Shown here piece by piece: positions 1-9,203 of a stretch of 64,000 nt of DNA. Origin of the DNA: Marinilabilia salmonicolor JCM 21150 (GTDB taxonomy: Bacteria > Bacteroidota > Bacteroidia > Bacteroidales > Marinilabiliaceae); the NCBI RefSeq assembly GCF_000259075.1, contig NZ_AJKI01000001.1:62001-126000 (forward strand). Direction: 5' to 3'. The position numbers were made by a program, and so were the translations under genes. The notes beneath the pieces are model-generated. The model saw only the letters and a program-made list of their open reading frames with translations. It was not told the origin of the DNA and searched no databases. Position 1 is the first letter of the stretch. Each line of letters begins with the position of its first letter.

Positions 1-994
1 CAAGTCCTTGAGGGTTTCGGTGCCCGTATGACCAGATGCTGGGCATGGCATCTTTGGTGTCCACAAAAGGATTATCCTCCGGAATATTTCCATCGTCATG
101 GATGCGGTGAATTTTTCCGCAATGGTTGGTTAAATCCTGTGCATTTGGCGGATTTCCACGCTCCCCGACAGAGAAAAACAGATAGTTGTCCTTGTCAAAG
201 GCCAGCTGGCAACCAAAGTGTACACCACTGCGGGTGTTGGGCTGTGCCTTGAAGATCTCCTCCTTGTCGATGAGGCGGTTGCCATATAATCGCGCTCTCA
301 TAATGGCTGTGTTGCCGCCTTTACCTTCCGGTTTGGAGTAGGCAATGTAAATCCATCCGTTTTCTTCGTAATCAGGGTGCAGGGTAATGTCAAGCAACCC
401 TCCCTGCCCGTTGGCATATATCTCCGGCACGTCTTCTATCAGTCCCTGAAATGTCTTGTCCTTGAAGCGAAAGAGTTGACCGCCTCTTTCTGTAACCAAT
501 AATTCTCCGTTGGGTAGCCATGTCATTCCCCAGGGAATACCTAAGCCAGATGCAACAGTGTCAATCCGGAACGATAGTGCATCGCTTTGGACAATTTTGG
601 GAAATCCGGGACGATATTCATGAGCATTTGCCTCTTCTTTAATATCGGTAAGAATATATTCGGCAACGGCCTTTGTCTCCTCGTCAGAGAAAACATCACC
701 AAAGGCAGGCATCCCAGTCTCATATTCCCCTTCGCGTATAATGCGTTCCATTTCGTTTTGAGGCATGGCAAACATAGCTTGTCTGTCTGCTCCTGCAAAT
801 CGCTCCATGTACATACCATGGCAACTGGCACAGTAATTTTCATACAACTCAGCAGCTGGTCGGGGCTGACTGTTTTCCTGTTGAGTGGATGGAGATGCAC
901 ATCCGGTAGAGGTTGTGGAGGAAAGAAATATCCACAATAAAACAGCAACAGCTGTAAAAATCCCGGTAAAAGTAATGTGTTTTTTTTCGAGCAT
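1..994 (-). CDS. Lipoprotein-like cytochrome c / PQQ-type glucose-sorbosone dehydrogenase (3' end off window)
   Basis: The frame stays open from an ATG at 994 to the window edge (331 codons), so the C-terminus is missing. The N-terminus is a hydrophobic signal followed by STGCAS, which could be a lipobox. A class I haem site CASCH lies near residue 53 with a later M-P-A-F axial-ligand candidate, so residues about 40-115 form a small cytochrome c domain. From about residue 125 the sequence (GLGIPWGMTWLPNG, then GQGGLLDITLHPDY and SVGERGNPPNAQD) is typical of the soluble aldose dehydrogenase (GSDH, YliI-type) six-bladed propeller that binds PQQ and calcium. Inferred role: periplasmic or outer-membrane sugar oxidation passing electrons to its own haem. 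Family call is firm; substrate is unknown. Confidence 0.85.
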   Translation of the reverse strand, partial: MLEKKHITFTGIFTAVAVLLWIFLSSTTSTGCASPSTQQENSQPRPAAELYENYCASCHGMYMERFAGADRQAMFAMPQNEMERIIREGEYETGMPAFGDVFSDEETKAVAEYILTDIKEEANAHEYRPGFPKIVQSDALSFRIDTVASGLGIPWGMTWLPNGELLVTERGGQLFRFKDKTFQGLIEDVPEIYANGQGGLLDITLHPDYEENGWIYIAYSKPEGKGGNTAIMRARLYGNRLIDKEEIFKAQPNTRSGVHFGCQLAFDKDNYLFFSVGERGNPPNAQDLTNHCGKIHRIHDDGNIPEDNPFVDTKDAMPSIWSYGHRNPQGL

Positions 995-1057
995 GACGAT
1001 TTAGGTTTTAGAAGTGGAAATGTTGTTCGTCAGTGTTTGTCAGAAAGCTATTATCTA

Positions 1058-1179
1058 GTGTCTGTCCATAAAGTACCATTTGCGTCGTTACGCTTGCCGC
1101 CAAAATACTCATTTACCCAAGTAAACTCCGTTTTTGGCGGCTTCGCAAGCCTTGCAACTGGCACTTTCTGACCAGACAC
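1058..1179. repeat. MITE-like element, left copy
   Basis: This 122-bp element has imperfect 26-bp terminal inverted repeats beginning GTGTCTG (about 21 of 26 positions match between the ends) and internal hairpin-forming GCCGCCAAAA / TTTTTGGCGG arms. A related copy lies in the opposite orientation at 3837-4025, on the other side of the TonB receptor gene. No coding capacity is seen. It most resembles a non-autonomous transposon (MITE). No clear target duplication is visible. Confidence 0.7.
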
Positions 1180-1250
1180 ATGACTTTTTACAAACTTTCC
1201 CGACTTTATAGACGGGCACTATCTAAACACTTATTCGCTCTTTTTGTTTA

Positions 1251-3719
1251 TCAGAATTCCAATTCCACTCCTGCCACAATGCTGCGTGGTGTACCGGCGA
1301 AGTAGGAGGCACTCCCGCCACGGGTATCATCCGAAACATCAATGGCTCCCACATATTTTTGATTTAGAATATTGGAAACTTCCAGGTTAACTTTCAGATC
1401 TATGTGTTTTAAGATGTTTCCAATGGCATAATCAGCCCTGAAATCACTAATGGCATAAGCGGCTATCTTTTCTGTGTTGGTAGCATTCCCGAAGCGGGTT
1501 CCGGTGTGTTTAACAAATAAAGAAGTATTGAGTCTTCCAGTGGTTTGGGTGATGCCTGATTTTATGCTAAATATGGGTGTCGCCGGTATTTGATTTCCTT
1601 TTGTTCTTATTGTTTCGTTGCCTTGCTCAAGGTTTTCATCATAACTCATCGAGTTCCATGCAGGGTTCAGGAATATCAGAACAGACTTCATTGGCTTCAC
1701 ATACAATTCAAGGTCTATTCCATAACCGGTTAGCATTCCTGAGTTTTGAAAATAATCGAGTTGTACAGCAGGGTTGAATGTTGATGCCAATACGTTCTTG
1801 TGTTTTGCCCAAAAGAGTGAAGACGACAATGAAAAATAATCAGAGGAGAAACGGATGCCTAAATCAATGTTATCGGAGGTTTCCATTTTCCATTCATCAA
1901 AGATGTCCTGAAGTGTCATGTTTTGTTGGTTGAATGTTTCCATGTTATTAGTGTACAGGCTGATGATGGGACTGTACATATAGGGGCGCATATAGTTTTT
2001 GCCATAGTTTAGGTAGATGTTCAGATGCGTGTTGATTTTGTATCCTATTCCGAAGGAAGGGAGTAACGCCTGATAGGTCATTGTTTCTGTATAAAGATTA
2101 GGATTGGGTTCTGCTGACAAACGTTCCGGAGTCTCAGATGTAAAGCGCTGTGCAGCCGGTTCAGTATAACTGAAATACTTAATTCCTCCCTGTAGCTTGA
2201 ATCGACCTGTTGACCATGCTATTTTTGCATAAGGACTATGTATTTGGCTGTTGTCTTCGGTAATCGTGAAAAATCCATATCCTGCAGGAATAACACCATC
2301 TGAAGTAATTCTGTTATTGTAAACATTGGCACTGTTGGAGGCAGATTCAAACCAATATCCCAAAGTGTATTCAAATTTCCAAAATGAGCTTTCTATTTCA
2401 GGAATGACCCCTGTTCGTTCTGTATCCCTTTTCCGGTCTAATAGAAAATAACCGGGGCCGCGTATTAATGTCTCTTTGTAGAGCGCATCTTCGTTGGAGT
2501 AATAGGTTCTTAAGAGCAAATGTGTAGCCGGGGAGAGCGAATGGGAGAGAAGAACCATTACATCCTGATTGGTATAAGTTCCCCGATTGAAATCGAAATA
2601 GAATTGATCTTCTGCAGGATTATTTTTTAACCCTGTATTGTAGCTTATCATGTAAGTATTCTCAATGTCCGATGCCTGCTCAAAATTCAGTTTTCTGAAA
2701 TGGTGTCTGTCAATGGTATTGTAATTGGCAAAAAGGTTAAGGTTCGTAGATGCTCCAAATTTCTGTTCGATTCCAAGTGTTGTATTGTATCGGGGGCCCA
2801 GTTCTCCGTTGCCTTTCCACTTGTCGGAACCTGAACGCGAAATGGACACAAAGGCTGAAGTGACTTCTGTCAGCCTACCTAAGTCAATCCGGGCAAAAGA
2901 GCGCAAATAGGACTTGTTGCCGGCTAATTGTTTGATCTTGAATTTTAAAGAATCAGCTGGTCGCTCATATTTTAATTCAATGACTCCGCCTTTGCTGCCG
3001 GTTGCTGTTCCCAAATCGGCCGGGGTGGCACCTTTGTAAATTGAAATACTTTCCATGTTTTCCATGTCGTAAATGTCGTCACGTGCTCCTATTGGCATGA
3101 TTCCATAGTTTGGAAAACCTTCAATGGTCATTCCACTGAAATTACTTTTTACGCCTCTGATTCTGACAGTTTTTTCGGATAGTCCGTATGGATCATTGGT
3201 TTCAACTGCAATGCCGGGAATAATATCCAATGACAGGTACACGCTGTTATTGGCTCCGACTCCCATTGCTTTGATGCCTTTTTGGGTAATGGCTGTTCCG
3301 GTAAACAACACGTCGCCGGTTTGTTTTACAGGACCGGTGATGTTTCCCTGCACTGTAATTTCATCAATCTGTCTGATGCTTCGTGGTAATTCAAAATTTA
3401 TCTTTTCTTCTTTGTTGGCCAGAGTGATATGTTTTTCCACAGTTTGATATCCCATATAAGAGCATTGAAGAGTGTATTCCCCGGGCTTAAGATTTTCAAA
3501 GCTAAAGTGCCCTCTTTCGGAGGTAATGGTTCCTGTTTTCTGTGGCAATAACTGCAGTACTGCCCCCACAAGAGGTTCTGATGTCCTCTGATCCGTTACC
3601 TTACCGAATATTGTTTGGGAATATGCGGATGAACTTAACAACAAGGAAAATATTAAAATGATTACAGAATGTTTCTTCTGCCTTGAGAAGAAGCAGGTGG
3701 CATAGAAAAAAGAATGCAT
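1251..3719 (-). CDS. TonB-dependent outer-membrane receptor
   Basis: An 822-residue outer-membrane beta-barrel receptor. The chosen start (ATG at 3719) gives a plausible signal peptide of about 35 residues ending SSSAYSQ; the open frame runs farther upstream but there it overlaps a MITE-like repeat. Residues about 36-115 are a carboxypeptidase-regulatory-like beta-sandwich (GKVTDQRTSEPLVGAVLQLL), about 120-235 the plug domain with an RIRGV segment, and the rest the 22-strand barrel ending in phenylalanine (GVELEF). Such receptors import iron chelates, cobalamin or oligosaccharides using TonB-ExbBD energy. No SusD partner is adjacent, which argues mildly against a polysaccharide locus. Substrate is not predictable from sequence. 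Confidence 0.9.
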   Translation of the reverse strand: MHSFFYATCFFSRQKKHSVIILIFSLLLSSSAYSQTIFGKVTDQRTSEPLVGAVLQLLPQKTGTITSERGHFSFENLKPGEYTLQCSYMGYQTVEKHITLANKEEKINFELPRSIRQIDEITVQGNITGPVKQTGDVLFTGTAITQKGIKAMGVGANNSVYLSLDIIPGIAVETNDPYGLSEKTVRIRGVKSNFSGMTIEGFPNYGIMPIGARDDIYDMENMESISIYKGATPADLGTATGSKGGVIELKYERPADSLKFKIKQLAGNKSYLRSFARIDLGRLTEVTSAFVSISRSGSDKWKGNGELGPRYNTTLGIEQKFGASTNLNLFANYNTIDRHHFRKLNFEQASDIENTYMISYNTGLKNNPAEDQFYFDFNRGTYTNQDVMVLLSHSLSPATHLLLRTYYSNEDALYKETLIRGPGYFLLDRKRDTERTGVIPEIESSFWKFEYTLGYWFESASNSANVYNNRITSDGVIPAGYGFFTITEDNSQIHSPYAKIAWSTGRFKLQGGIKYFSYTEPAAQRFTSETPERLSAEPNPNLYTETMTYQALLPSFGIGYKINTHLNIYLNYGKNYMRPYMYSPIISLYTNNMETFNQQNMTLQDIFDEWKMETSDNIDLGIRFSSDYFSLSSSLFWAKHKNVLASTFNPAVQLDYFQNSGMLTGYGIDLELYVKPMKSVLIFLNPAWNSMSYDENLEQGNETIRTKGNQIPATPIFSIKSGITQTTGRLNTSLFVKHTGTRFGNATNTEKIAAYAISDFRADYAIGNILKHIDLKVNLEVSNILNQKYVGAIDVSDDTRGGSASYFAGTPRSIVAGVELEF

Positions 3720-3836
3720 TATCAATTTATTTATTGAGCTTTTATGAAAAAAAAGTGACACGAAATTAAAAAATCGTAACACTACAAATATACATAGAGT
3801 CTGCTCATAAACTAAGCAAAATTTGTTTTTAGTCCT

Positions 3837-4025
3837 GTTTCTGGTCAAAAAGTGCCAATTGCTAGGCTTGCGACCGCGTGCCACCTAAAGCTTTAGCGCC
3901 GTGCCGTCGGCAAGCCTTTGGCGACCGATGGGTGGCGCAAGTCGCCAAAAACGGAGTTTACTAATCGTAAATGAGTATTTTGGCGGCAAGCGTAACGACG
4001 CAAGTGGTACTTTATGGACAGAAAC
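3837..4025. repeat. MITE-like element, right copy (inverted)
   Basis: Inverted relative of the element at 1058-1179, with the same terminal sequence (GTTTCTG at both outer ends) and a central block of about 65 bp absent from the left copy. Core segments such as TTACGCTTGCCGCCAAAATA are identical between copies on opposite strands. It lies just upstream of the TonB receptor gene and may carry or disturb its promoter. Confidence 0.7.
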
Positions 4026-4379
4026 TACATACTGTTTTTTCAAAAGAATAAGGTTCTTTGTTTTGTTGTGAAAAGAAATAAATCTGTGAAAGCAATTAAG
4101 TGTAATAGCAATGTTTGAATATTCCATTTATGCGAAATGTAATGAGCATGGAAGTTTAATTCCTTCCACGGCCATGCCGCTTTGTTTGGTAAGAAATTTG
4201 CCACTTCCTGCCCCGATACGTCGGGGAAAGTATATGTATAAAAGGATTGTGAGTTCCATTCGAGCATAATAAAAAAAATCTATACGAATGATTCTCAGTT
4301 TTGGGATGTCTTAAGAACAAATGAATAAATTTAGATGTTTAGTAGTATTGTTAAGTTTTGAATTTAAAATAAATTGTTC
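4026..4379. other. Intergenic region without recognisable gene
   Basis: About 350 bases between the right MITE-like copy and the DsrE-like gene. It holds a perfect short hairpin (CCCCGATACGTCGGGG at 4211-4226) and AT-rich sequence. No convincing coding frame or RNA gene was found. Confidence 0.5.
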
Positions 4380-4724
4380 ATGAAAAACTCAGAAAAACTA
4401 GCTGTAATCTGGTCAAGCAGAGACAAAGATGTAGCTGAAAAAGTTGTTCTAATGTACACGCAGGGTGCCAAAATGAAAGGTTGGTTCACTGATGTTGTGC
4501 TGATTGTGTGGGGGCCATCCACCAAATTGCTGGCCGAAGATGCCGGGCTTCAGGAAAAAGTCAAAGGTCTTATGAAATCCGGGATAAAAGTTCAGGCTTG
4601 CAGTGTTTGTGCCGGAGAGTATGGAGTGGCTGAAGATCTTGAGCAATTGGGAATAGAAGTTGTTCCGATGGGAGAACCATTAACAGGGTATCTGAAGGAG
4701 GATTGGAAAGTTTTAAGTTTTTGA
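4380..4724 (+). CDS. DsrE/DsrF-like family protein
   Basis: A 114-residue cytoplasmic protein with the DsrE-like fold: an N-terminal strand (KLAVIWSSRD), a central strand (DVVLIVWGPST), and a cysteine pair in VQACSVCAGEYG that matches the reactive-cysteine loop of sulfur-transfer relatives. The C-terminal motif VVPMGEPLTGYL is typical of stand-alone members. Known relatives relay persulfide sulfur, but most stand-alone DsrE-like proteins are uncharacterised. The ATG at 4380 is preferred to a TTG two codons upstream. It lies 140 bases upstream of the histidine kinase on the same strand. Confidence 0.8.
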   Translation: MKNSEKLAVIWSSRDKDVAEKVVLMYTQGAKMKGWFTDVVLIVWGPSTKLLAEDAGLQEKVKGLMKSGIKVQACSVCAGEYGVAEDLEQLGIEVVPMGEPLTGYLKEDWKVLSF

Positions 4725-4864
4725 TTTTACAGGTTAAAATCAGCCGAATCTGTTCATCGTCACGAAAAATACGTATATTTCCATTGGGGATGCTTCTTTT
4801 TTCTTGACCATTATACGGAGGAGTAATCTTTCTATATTTTTCAGACAACTACTTTTTTTTGACG

Positions 4865-6415
4865 ATGACAGAATATCTTTCCAACAGGGAACTTGAGGTT
4901 CGCGTAAAATACCTTGAAGAAAAGCTTGGCTATTTTATCGATGAAAACTCAAAGAGTTCCTTTTGGTCTATGGATCATAGATTCAGAATTCTGGCTGAAG
5001 CCGCCTACGAAGGGATTTTTATTCTCGAAAACGGTTTTTGCATTGAGGCCAATCACAGTGGATGTGAGATGTTTGGGTATTCCTATCAGGAAATAATCGG
5101 AAAAGCTGCTTCTTCTGTTTTTATTCCCGAACACCGGGATATAATCCGAAAGAAGATAGAGAGCAGGGATTCGGAGGCATATGAAGCCATAGGACTTCGA
5201 AAAGACGGTACACTTTTCAGTGCCGAGATCAGGGGACGTACTTTTGAATACGAGAATAGAACTTTCAGAGTGTCCACAGTCGTTGATATAACTGCCCGAA
5301 AAACTGCTGAACAAAAATTATTGGAGAGCGAAAATAAATATCGGTCGGTGGTTGAAAATGCTGCCGATGGAATCCTAATTGGTGATGCCCGGGGGTATAT
5401 TGTGGATGTGAACGGTAGTTTTCTGAATATGACTGGTTTTGGAGCACACGATATTCTTCATCATCACATAAGCATTTTGTTTGATCCTGAGGAGTTAAAA
5501 GAGAATCCTTTACGATTTGATTTGTTGGATCTGGGACAATCGGTTATTGTTGAAAGAGAAATTATTAGTAAAACCGGTGAACCCATCCCAATTGAGATGA
5601 ATTCTAAACGTACCAGTATTGAAAATTACCTTGCGGTTATTCGTGATCTCAGAGAACGACGTAAGGCAGAAGAGAATCTGAGAGGAATCAATCGGGAATT
5701 GATAGAGGCCAAAGAAAAAGCAGAGGAGAGTGATCGTTTAAAGTCTGCTTTTCTGGCCAATATGAGTCACGAAATCCGAACGCCAATGAATGGTGTTCTT
5801 GGATTTGCAGAATTGCTTAAAGACCCTGATTTAAACGTGGACAGCCGGGATACTTATCTGGATATCATCATTAGCAGCGGGCAACAATTGTTGCATATCA
5901 TCAATGATGTACTGGCAATCTCAAAAATAGAAACGGGCCAGATGCCGGTTTTATTTTCACGGGTTGATCTGATGTCAACATTTGAAGAAATTCGTCGTTT
6001 TTTTGTTCCGTTTGCTTCAGATACCCGTAATCAGTTATCTTATGAAGTGGAGGATCATCCGGCATGTCATTCATTTGAATGTGATGAAATGAAAGTGAAA
6101 CAGGTGCTTATCAATCTTATTAATAATGCATTAAAGTTCACCCACGACGGAGAAGTGAAATTCGGGGTTTATCTGAAGGAAGGCCAGATGTGTTTTTTTG
6201 TGAAGGACACGGGTATCGGTATTTCCAATGCCGATTACGAGCGTATTTTTTACCGCTTTTTTCAGGTTTCTCAAGATGACAGCGAAAATCCCAAAGGAAC
6301 AGGGTTGGGACTTTCTATTTCGCAGCGACTGGTGGAGATGATGGGAGGAAAAATAGGTGTGGAATCGGAACCGGGCAAAGGGTCTTTCTTCCACTTCTGG
6401 TTACCGGTACGATGA
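4865..6415 (+). CDS. PAS-domain sensor histidine kinase
   Basis: A 516-residue kinase without predicted transmembrane segments, so probably a soluble cytosolic sensor. A short N-terminal coiled segment is followed by two PAS domains (about 36-150 and 155-275), a linker helix (RKAEENLRGINRELIEAKEKAEESD), the HisKA domain with phosphoacceptor His302 in NMSHEIRTPMNG, and a complete HATPase (N box LINNALKF near 419, G1 DTGIGI near 450, G2 GTGLGLS near 479). There is no receiver domain and no response regulator gene nearby, so the partner is encoded elsewhere. The ATG at 4865 is two codons after a TTG; either could be used. Confidence 0.9.
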   Translation: MTEYLSNRELEVRVKYLEEKLGYFIDENSKSSFWSMDHRFRILAEAAYEGIFILENGFCIEANHSGCEMFGYSYQEIIGKAASSVFIPEHRDIIRKKIESRDSEAYEAIGLRKDGTLFSAEIRGRTFEYENRTFRVSTVVDITARKTAEQKLLESENKYRSVVENAADGILIGDARGYIVDVNGSFLNMTGFGAHDILHHHISILFDPEELKENPLRFDLLDLGQSVIVEREIISKTGEPIPIEMNSKRTSIENYLAVIRDLRERRKAEENLRGINRELIEAKEKAEESDRLKSAFLANMSHEIRTPMNGVLGFAELLKDPDLNVDSRDTYLDIIISSGQQLLHIINDVLAISKIETGQMPVLFSRVDLMSTFEEIRRFFVPFASDTRNQLSYEVEDHPACHSFECDEMKVKQVLINLINNALKFTHDGEVKFGVYLKEGQMCFFVKDTGIGISNADYERIFYRFFQVSQDDSENPKGTGLGLSISQRLVEMMGGKIGVESEPGKGSFFHFWLPVR

Positions 6416-6486
6416 GTAGTCGCTTAAATTTTAATTGCTTTCTGTGTCAGTTGTGACTCAGGCAAGTCCTGAATTTTCGAAAAAAA

Positions 6487-6526
6487 ACCTGCACTACTTT
6501 AAGAATAAGGAATGCAGGATTGTTTT
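6487..6526. terminator. Bidirectional hairpin terminator
   Basis: A stem CCTGCA...TGCAGG with A-rich sequence before it and a T-run after it lies between the convergent kinase and zinc-ribbon genes, so it could stop transcription from both sides. Confidence 0.55.
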
Positions 6527-6544
6527 TCTGAATTGTTTGGTTGA

Positions 6545-6685
6545 CTAACCTATCTTGTCCCATTTCTCATGTCCGCAAACCGGGCAAACCGGCAGCTCCT
6601 GCGAATCGTTTTCAAGAGTAATTTCTTTGCCGCATTTTTGACATTTGTAGGTTCCATTTCCTGGTTTTTCTCCTGAAGTAAACAT
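6545..6685 (-). CDS. Small zinc-ribbon protein
   Basis: A 46-residue ORF (ATG at 6685, TAG at 6545). It has two CxxC knuckles (CQKC and CPVC) spaced about 16 residues apart, which makes a compact rubredoxin-like zinc ribbon. The start MFTSGEKPGNGTY and the end WDKIG match the short zinc-ribbon proteins common in Bacteroidota, whose function is unknown. It is convergent with the kinase and shares its terminator. Metal binding is inferred from the cysteine spacing. Confidence 0.8.
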   Translation of the reverse strand: MFTSGEKPGNGTYKCQKCGKEITLENDSQELPVCPVCGHEKWDKIG

Positions 6686-6804
6686 AAGCAACACTTTTAA
6701 ATTTATGATTAATTAATTTGATGGTCTAATATAGTAAATATCAATTGGATTTTGTTAATTTTATTGGTTGATATTTATTAACCTGTTTTATTCACAAACT
6801 ATCT

Positions 6805-6886
6805 GTTCAAATGACCAAATATCTGTAAAATACCAGCATCCTCATCAAGTTTGATTGAGGTTACTTGTATTTCTTGATATTTGAAC
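6805..6886. repeat. Palindromic intergenic repeat, family 1 copy 1
   Basis: An 82-bp near-palindrome with GTTCAAAT / ATTTGAAC ends and an inner CCTCATCAA / TTGATTGAGG hairpin. It shares ATCTGTAAAATACCA and TTGAT-TTTGAA segments with the copy at 12548-12610. It ends 65 bases before the S9 peptidase start, so it may lie in its 5' leader. Confidence 0.6.
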
Positions 6887-6951
6887 ACTCTGTTAGGAAA
6901 ACCTGGAAATAAAGCGGGCTGATTTTGTTTACCCATTTAACCTTTACGTTT

Positions 6952-8868
6952 ATGAAGAATTTTAAATCTTTAATTATTGTTGCTTTTATGGCAGGATTAA
7001 CAATGACCGGTTGCGGTGGCACCATCGAAAAAGCCCCGAAGATACCAATGGAGGATTTTTTTAAGAACCCTGATAAAACAGCTTATCAGATATCTCCGGA
7101 TGGGACTTATCTTTCTTACATGGCTCCATTTGAGGATCGCATGAATATTTTTGTTCAGGAGTTGGATGGCGATTCTGCTGTTCGTGTGACTTCTGAAACT
7201 GCACGTGACGTGGCCGGTTATATGTGGGCCAACGATAACCGTATTCTCTTTCTGAAAGATACCGGCGGGGATGAAAATTACTCTCTGCACGCTGTGAATC
7301 GTGATGGGGCAGATATGAAGGCACTCACACAGTTTGATGGTGTCCGGACCCGCTTAATTGATGAACTTCGTGACATTGAAAATGAGGTGATTGTTGGCCT
7401 CAATCAACGGGATGCCCGTGTTTTTGATCCTTACAGACTGAATATTGTAACCGGTGAGCTTACCATTCTGGCTGAGAATCCTGGAAATATCCAGGGTTGG
7501 GTAACTGACCATGATGGTAAACTTCGCGCAGCTATAGGCATTGAAGATGGTGTTAATTCAACGATTCTTTTCCGGGATACAGAGGAGGATGCTTTTGAAG
7601 TGGTACTGAAAACCAACTTTAAAAACACCCTGAATCCTTATTTCTTTACTTTCGATAATGAGAAGTTGTATGCGGTTTCCAATCTGGATAGGGATAAGGA
7701 AGTGCCTGTAATATTTAATCCAAAGACAGGTGAGGTAGAGGAAGTACTTTATGAGAATGACGAGTACGATGTTTCGGGACTCAGTTATTCTCGTAAGAGA
7801 AAGGTGTTGACCACTGCCTCTTACACCTCATGGAAGCGTGAACGTCACTTCTTTGATGAGGAGACCCGGAAGTTGTTTAATCGCCTTGAGCAGGAACTGG
7901 GTGACTATGAGATTGGCATTGTAGGAACTGACCGTGAGGAAGAAAAAGTAATGGTTCGTACTTACAGCGATCGATCAATGGGTGCTTATTATTTCTATGA
8001 TTCCACTACCGATGAGCTTAAAAAGATATCTGATGTGAGCCCGTGGCTGGATGAAAATATTATGGCCAAGACACTGCCCATAAAGTATCAGTCACGTGAT
8101 GGATTAACAATTCATGGTTATCTGACTTTACCAAAAGGTTATACCATGGAAAAAGCCAAAGATCTTCCGGTAGTAGTGAATCCTCACGGAGGACCATGGG
8201 CGCGTGATAGCTGGGGCTTCAACCCTGAAATTCAATTTTTGGCCAATCGTGGTTTTGCGGTGTTGCAAATGAATTTCCGTGGTTCGGTAGGTTATGGAAA
8301 GAAATTTTGGGAATCTTCTTTTAAACAATGGGGCCTCTCTATGCAGGATGATATTACAGATGGTGTGAACTGGTTGATAGAAAAGGGTATTGCTGATCCT
8401 GACCGTGTTGCCATTTATGGTGGTAGTTATGGCGGATACGCGACTCTTGCCGGAATGACCTTCACACCCGAATTGTATGCTGCAGGAGTGGATTATGTTG
8501 GTGTTTCCAATCTCTTTACTTTCCTGAATACCATCCCTCCCTACTGGGAGCCACTCTTGGACATGATGCACGAAATGGTTGGACACCCCGAAAAAGACAG
8601 TGTTCAATTGCGTCAGACTTCACCGGTATTTCATGCTGATAAAATCCAGGCACCACTCTTTATTGCTCAGGGAGCTAATGATCCCAGAGTAAACAAAGAT
8701 GAGTCGGATCAGATGGTGGAAGCATTAAAAGAACGGGGTGTAGAAGTACAATACATGGTGAAAGACAATGAGGGCCATGGTTTCCGAAACGAAGAAAACC
8801 GCTTTGACTTTTATGGTGCCATGGAGAAATTCCTGGAAGAGCATCTGTTGACGGAAGAAGAGAAATAA
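6952..8868 (+). CDS. S9-family prolyl oligopeptidase-like peptidase (lipoprotein)
   Basis: A 638-residue secreted serine peptidase. The ATG at 6952 gives a signal peptide with lipobox (LTMTGC), so it is likely lipid-anchored in the periplasm or outer membrane. Residues about 30-380 form a beta-propeller (TolB-like repeats such as ISPDGTYLSYMAP). The C-terminal alpha/beta-hydrolase domain has the triad Ser492 in GGSYGGYA, Asp577 in GANDPRV and His609 in EGHGF. This arrangement is that of S9C acylaminoacyl/dipeptidyl peptidases, which cut short peptides. It is monocistronic, with a strong terminator downstream. Confidence 0.93.
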   Translation: MKNFKSLIIVAFMAGLTMTGCGGTIEKAPKIPMEDFFKNPDKTAYQISPDGTYLSYMAPFEDRMNIFVQELDGDSAVRVTSETARDVAGYMWANDNRILFLKDTGGDENYSLHAVNRDGADMKALTQFDGVRTRLIDELRDIENEVIVGLNQRDARVFDPYRLNIVTGELTILAENPGNIQGWVTDHDGKLRAAIGIEDGVNSTILFRDTEEDAFEVVLKTNFKNTLNPYFFTFDNEKLYAVSNLDRDKEVPVIFNPKTGEVEEVLYENDEYDVSGLSYSRKRKVLTTASYTSWKRERHFFDEETRKLFNRLEQELGDYEIGIVGTDREEEKVMVRTYSDRSMGAYYFYDSTTDELKKISDVSPWLDENIMAKTLPIKYQSRDGLTIHGYLTLPKGYTMEKAKDLPVVVNPHGGPWARDSWGFNPEIQFLANRGFAVLQMNFRGSVGYGKKFWESSFKQWGLSMQDDITDGVNWLIEKGIADPDRVAIYGGSYGGYATLAGMTFTPELYAAGVDYVGVSNLFTFLNTIPPYWEPLLDMMHEMVGHPEKDSVQLRQTSPVFHADKIQAPLFIAQGANDPRVNKDESDQMVEALKERGVEVQYMVKDNEGHGFRNEENRFDFYGAMEKFLEEHLLTEEEK

Positions 8869-8887
8869 AGAGTACCTATCAGATATT

Positions 8888-8926
8888 AAAGGCTGTCTCA
8901 ATGATTTGTTTGAGACAGCCTTTTTT
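8888..8926 (+). terminator. Rho-independent terminator of the S9 peptidase gene
   Basis: A perfect 10-bp stem GGCTGTCTCA / TGAGACAGCC with a 10-base loop is followed by TTTTTTG, 22 bases after the stop codon. Confidence 0.9.
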
Positions 8927-9011
8927 GTTTGTAAAATACGAAATGCCGACGCTGAAGGTGTCGTATTGTTTTATGATTATTAGAAGTGCCTTTCTTTTTT
9001 GGCGAAATATT

Positions 9012-9094
9012 TAACCTACCTTATACATAAGACAGGTAAGGTGTAAACAGGCTGCAAGCCTGAGAGCAATAGCCCAGGCCAACGCCCTGGGTTT
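9012..9094. repeat. Intergenic hairpin repeat, family 2 copy 1
   Basis: Two consecutive hairpins: CAGGCTGCAAGCCTG, then CCCAGG..CCCTGGG, joined by AGAGCAATAGCC, with AACCTACCTTATACATAAG beside them. The arrangement recurs at 12867-12948. It lies in the 335-base gap between the S9 peptidase and the convergent membrane protein gene, which holds no other recognisable feature. Confidence 0.6.
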
Positions 9095-9203
9095 AGAGGT
9101 GTCATCACCCTCCTCTCAATATTGGTTTGTATAAATTATGGGCATAGTAGTGCGATCAAAAAATACTATTTTAGGAAGGCACTACTAAGCTGATATGCAG
9201 CGG

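Noticed and set aside
541-948. Frame of 135 residues opposite part of the sugar dehydrogenase
   Set aside because: Same strand but different frame from the clear CASCH/propeller protein, so it is a shadow.
3885-4127. 80-residue minus-strand frame over the right MITE-like element
   Set aside because: It lies mainly in the repeat and is explained by it.
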